Source: JARRRD01 sp046706685 (GTDB taxonomy: Bacteria; Nitrospirota; Thermodesulfovibrionia; Thermodesulfovibrionales; UBA6898). From it: a DNA stretch of 64,000 nt. Where the stretch lies: assembly GCA_046706685.1 (NCBI GenBank), contig JBJKPE010000150.1:1-64000 (forward strand), written 5' to 3'. The notes under the pieces are model-generated. The model saw only the letters and a list, made by a program, of their open reading frames with translations, did no database searches and was not told where the DNA came from. Every line of letters begins with the position of its first letter. Positions within the stretch are counted from its first letter, which is position 1. A program made the position numbers and the translations under genes. Below are positions 61,113 through 64,000 of this stretch, one piece after another.

Positions 61113-63569
61113 TTATCCCTTCCACTTCCAGTTCCGGATTTCCGGCATGTCCTGGCCGTGCCTGTCGACGTATGCCTTGTGGTCCAGCAGCTTATCGCGC
61201 AGAAACTGTTTGGCGTACGCCGCTCTTGAGCCCAGGCCGGGCACACGGTCGATTACGTCGCCGACGAGGTGGAAGCGGTCGAGATCATTCAAGACCACCA
61301 TGTCGAAGGGCGTGGTGGTCGTTCCGTTTTCCTTGTAACCGCGTACGTGGAGATTCTTGTGATTTGTCCGCCGATATGCTAGGCGATGAATCAGCCAGGG
61401 ATAGCCGTGGAAGGCGAAGATGATGGGCCTGTCCCTGGTGAATAGGACGTCGAAATCTTTATCGGTCAACCCGTGGGGATGCTCGCTCCGGGGCTGAAGC
61501 GTCATCAGGTCCACCACGTTGATGACACGGATCTTCAGTTCCGGGAAGTGCTGTCGCAATAGCTCGACGGCGGCCAGTGTCTCCAGCGTCGGTACATCGC
61601 CGCAGCAGGCCATTACTACGTCTGGGTCGCCGCCCCTGTCGTTGCTGGCCCATTCCCAGATGCCAATCCCGGCCGTGCAGTGCTTGACGGCAGCATCCAT
61701 CTCCAGCCATTGGAGTTCCGGCTGTTTGCCGGCGACGATAACATTGACGTAATTACGGCTGCGCAGGCAATGATCTGTGACCGACAGCAGCGTGTTGGCG
61801 TCCGGAGGCAGATATACGCGGATGATTTCTGCCTTCTTGTTCACCACGTGGTCGATGAATCCCGGGTCCTGGTGACTGAAGCCATTGTGGTCCTGCCGCC
61901 ACACGTGCGAGGAGAGCAGGTAGTTCAGGGAAGCGATCGGGCGCCGCCATGGGATGTGGTTTGCCACCTTGATCCACTTTGCGTGCTGGTTGAACATCGA
62001 ATCGACAATGTGGATGAACGCCTCGTAGCATGAGAAAAAACCGTGTCTGCCTGTCAGCAGGTAACCTTCGAGCCAGCCCTCGCACTGATGCTCGCTCAGC
62101 ATCTCCATCACGAGGCCATCGGGCGAGACATGGTCGTCGATATCGATGATCTCCGCGGTCGAGCGGCGGTCGGTAATCTCGAAGAGGTTGGTCCAGCGAT
62201 TTGACGCGGTCTCATCCGGGCTGAAGACGCGGAAATTGCGTGACTCGGTGTTCAGCTTGAGCACATCACGGATGAACTCTCCCTGGACCCGTGTGCTTTC
62301 CGCTTCCAGGGCGCCGGGCTTTGGTACCTTGACCGCGTAGTCGCGGAAATCCGGCATCTTCAACTCTTTAAGGAGAAGACCTCCATTGGCATGGGGGTTG
62401 GCTCCCATACGCCGCTCTCCTTTGGGCGCAAGCTCAGCCAGTTCAGGAATGAGCCTGCCGCTCTTGTCAAATAACTCTCCGGGCTTATAACTTTTCATCC
62501 ATTCTTCCAGGATTTTCAGGTGTTTTGGTTTGGCGACAAAATCAGTAATAGGCACCTGGTGCGAGCGAAACGTGCCTTCGATAGGCAGGCCGTCAACCAC
62601 CTTTGGGCAGGTCCATCCCTTCGGTGTGCGTAAAATTATCATGGGCCACTGCGGACGCTTTCTGAACCCTTTGGTACGTGCCCTACTCTGGATCTCTTTA
62701 ATCTCCGCTACTATCGTATCGAGTGTCGCAGCCAGGAGTTGATGGACTTTCATGGGATCATCTCCTTCAACGAAATACGGCCTGTGGCCGTATCCACGGA
62801 AGAGCTGGTCCAATTCTTCGTGATCGATGCGCCCCAGCACGGTTGGACCGGCTATTTTGTAGCCGTTTAAATGCAGAATCGGCAGCACAGCCCCGTCGGT
62901 AATGGGATTTAGAAATTTATTTGAATGCCAGCTGGTGGCCAGAGGCCCGGTTTCGGCCTCGCCGTCGCCCACCACGCAGGCAACCAGCAAATCGGGATTA
63001 TCGAATGCTGCGCCGTATGCATGCGAAAGAGAATACCCGAGTTCGCCGCCTTCATGGATGGAACCAGGCGTCTCCGGGGCCACGTGACTTGGGATGCCGC
63101 CGGGAAAAGAGAATTGGGTGAAGAGCTTTTTCATGCCCTGTTCGTCCCGGGATATGTCCGGGTACAACTCGCTGTACGTGCCTTCCAGATAAGTGTTGGC
63201 CACCAGTCCCGGCCCTCCGTGTCCGGGGCCTGTGATATAAATCATGTTCAGGTCATGCTGTTTGATGATCCGGTTCAGATGGACATAGATAAGGTTCAGC
63301 CCGGTCGTCGTGCCGAAATGGCCCAGCAGTCGCGGCTTCACATGTTCCAGCTTCAAAGGTTTTTTCAGCAGCGGGTTGTCATAGAGGTAGATCTGGCCAA
63401 CCGAAAGGTAATTGGCGGCGCGCCAATAGGCGTTCATCTTTCGCAGCAGCTCGGAAGACAAGGGCTTGTCCGCTACCTTCATATTGTCCGTTTTCACGGC
63501 GAAGTTCTCCTCAAACCCCCTCTTTACCTTCAGTGCAATGTTTTTTTCAGATGCTTTCTTTGTTTTCAT
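61113..63569 (-). CDS. xfp: Xylulose-5-phosphate/fructose-6-phosphate phosphoketolase
   Basis: Thiamine-diphosphate enzyme splitting xylulose 5-phosphate (or fructose 6-phosphate) with phosphate to acetyl phosphate and an aldose phosphate. Family blocks: ITGPGHGGPGLVANTYLEG, GGELGYSLSHAYGA, the ThDP motif VVGDGEAETGPLATSWHSN, HLNGYKIAGPT and, C-terminally, HGYPWLIHRLAYRR and RDKLLDHK. About 818 residues, full length. Start ATG at 63569 has AAAGGGG at good distance; 63575 is the alternative. The acetate kinase gene overlaps its 5' end, so acetyl phosphate passes directly to ATP formation. Confidence 0.94.
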   Translation of the reverse strand: MKTKKASEKNIALKVKRGFEENFAVKTDNMKVADKPLSSELLRKMNAYWRAANYLSVGQIYLYDNPLLKKPLKLEHVKPRLLGHFGTTTGLNLIYVHLNRIIKQHDLNMIYITGPGHGGPGLVANTYLEGTYSELYPDISRDEQGMKKLFTQFSFPGGIPSHVAPETPGSIHEGGELGYSLSHAYGAAFDNPDLLVACVVGDGEAETGPLATSWHSNKFLNPITDGAVLPILHLNGYKIAGPTVLGRIDHEELDQLFRGYGHRPYFVEGDDPMKVHQLLAATLDTIVAEIKEIQSRARTKGFRKRPQWPMIILRTPKGWTCPKVVDGLPIEGTFRSHQVPITDFVAKPKHLKILEEWMKSYKPGELFDKSGRLIPELAELAPKGERRMGANPHANGGLLLKELKMPDFRDYAVKVPKPGALEAESTRVQGEFIRDVLKLNTESRNFRVFSPDETASNRWTNLFEITDRRSTAEIIDIDDHVSPDGLVMEMLSEHQCEGWLEGYLLTGRHGFFSCYEAFIHIVDSMFNQHAKWIKVANHIPWRRPIASLNYLLSSHVWRQDHNGFSHQDPGFIDHVVNKKAEIIRVYLPPDANTLLSVTDHCLRSRNYVNVIVAGKQPELQWLEMDAAVKHCTAGIGIWEWASNDRGGDPDVVMACCGDVPTLETLAAVELLRQHFPELKIRVINVVDLMTLQPRSEHPHGLTDKDFDVLFTRDRPIIFAFHGYPWLIHRLAYRRTNHKNLHVRGYKENGTTTTPFDMVVLNDLDRFHLVGDVIDRVPGLGSRAAYAKQFLRDKLLDHKAYVDRHGQDMPEIRNWKWKG

Positions 63570-64000
63570 AATCATATTCCCCTTTCATGTGCGGGACCAG
63601 GATGTAGCAGACTGTTTTAGCTATCATCCATTCCTCGTCAGTATGAATGACGCGGACGGAGACCGGGCTCCCTGCCGTGGAAATCACGCCCGCATTGGTC
63701 ATGTTCTGTTTTTCTTCGAGTTCGACTCCAAGGAATCCCAGCCCGTCGCAAACACGTGAACGGACCGTGGGCGCATTCTCTCCGATGCCGCCGGCGAACA
63801 CGAGTGTGTCCAGTCCGCCCAAAGCCGCCGCAAATGCGCCGATCCATTTCTTGACCTGGTAGCAAAACAGCGCGACCGCTTCAGACGCCCGCCCGTCCAG
63901 CGTTTCATGGTCAAGCAGGTCATGCATGTCGGAACTGGTCTCCGACACGCCGAGCAGTCCCGACTGGGAGTTGACCATCTCATTGAATTGCTTTGCGCTC
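63547..64000 (-). CDS. ackA: Acetate kinase, C-terminal part (cut by window edge)
   Basis: Makes ATP and acetate from acetyl phosphate. The visible 151 residues are the C-terminal third: LLGVSETSSDMHDL, YQVKKWIGAFAAALGG, LVFAGGIGENAPTVR and the closing VIHTDEEWMIAK. The 5' part lies outside the window. It overlaps the phosphoketolase gene by about 20 bases and runs first in that operon. The C-terminal ~20 residues are longer than in most acetate kinases. Confidence 0.92.
   Translation of the reverse strand, partial: SAKQFNEMVNSQSGLLGVSETSSDMHDLLDHETLDGRASEAVALFCYQVKKWIGAFAAALGGLDTLVFAGGIGENAPTVRSRVCDGLGFLGVELEEKQNMTNAGVISTAGSPVSVRVIHTDEEWMIAKTVCYILVPHMKGEYDYENKESI

Overview
The window looks like one chromosome segment (GC in the mid-50s by eye) of an anaerobic or microaerophilic Gram-negative bacterium. 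LolC/LolD, signal peptidase II and a SurA-type chaperone imply an outer membrane. Ferredoxin-linked enzymes, a membrane-bound [NiFe] hydrogenase, ClpC, inositol-phospholipid genes and a large one-operon chemosensory system fit Nitrospirota (Thermodesulfovibrionia-like) or a deltaproteobacterial lineage; the sequence alone does not decide between them. No insertion sequences, phage genes or CRISPR arrays were seen. Small mobile-looking repeats lie at about 1.8, 5.8, 10.3 and 21.6 kb.

Layout. 0.2-10 kb: surA-like and purN, then DUF4416, tlpA, clpC, ndk-like and mdh on the minus strand, then an inositol-phosphate synthase/CDP-alcohol phosphotransferase pair and cobO. 10-25.6 kb: tRNA-Gly, lysS, lolC, lolD, a rhodanese-ferritin fusion, YceI, ferredoxin, hpt, queD, pmbA, a Zn-dehydrogenase, an LsrF-like aldolase/thiolase, an acyl-CoA dehydrogenase with EtfB and a ferredoxin-fused EtfA, fabD and an M23 peptidase. 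25.9-34.7 kb: a UPF0182 membrane protein, the decayed 3' end of an endonuclease V gene, a CoA-transferase/GNAT fusion, then minus-strand REC-PilZ, DUF1189-like, lspA, GNAT and two subunits (beta, gamma) of a 2-oxoacid:ferredoxin oxidoreductase.

34.9-40 kb: a hydrogenase operon: maturation protease, HypC, Tat-exported small subunit, large subunit, cytochrome b and cytochrome c. The large-subunit frame contains two in-frame TGA codons exactly where the two nickel-binding cysteines of the N-terminal motif (R-I-C-G-V-C) belong. A pair of SECIS-like hairpins follows at once. The simplest reading is a hydrogenase with a Sec-x-x-Sec motif at the N-terminal half of its active site. This is the most remarkable signal in the window.

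43.4-60.7 kb: a signalling island. A 1439-residue soluble multi-GAF/PAS histidine kinase and an NtrC-type sigma-54 activator lie directly upstream of a sigma-54 promoter, which precedes cheW, a soluble receptor, cheR, cheA, cheB, cheY, cheX and a second cheY. An HD-GYP regulator and a GGDEF enzyme follow, linking the array to cyclic-di-GMP. Cysteine-rich PAS domains recur in the kinase, the receptor and the GGDEF protein. The window ends with phosphoketolase and the 3' part of acetate kinase on the minus strand.
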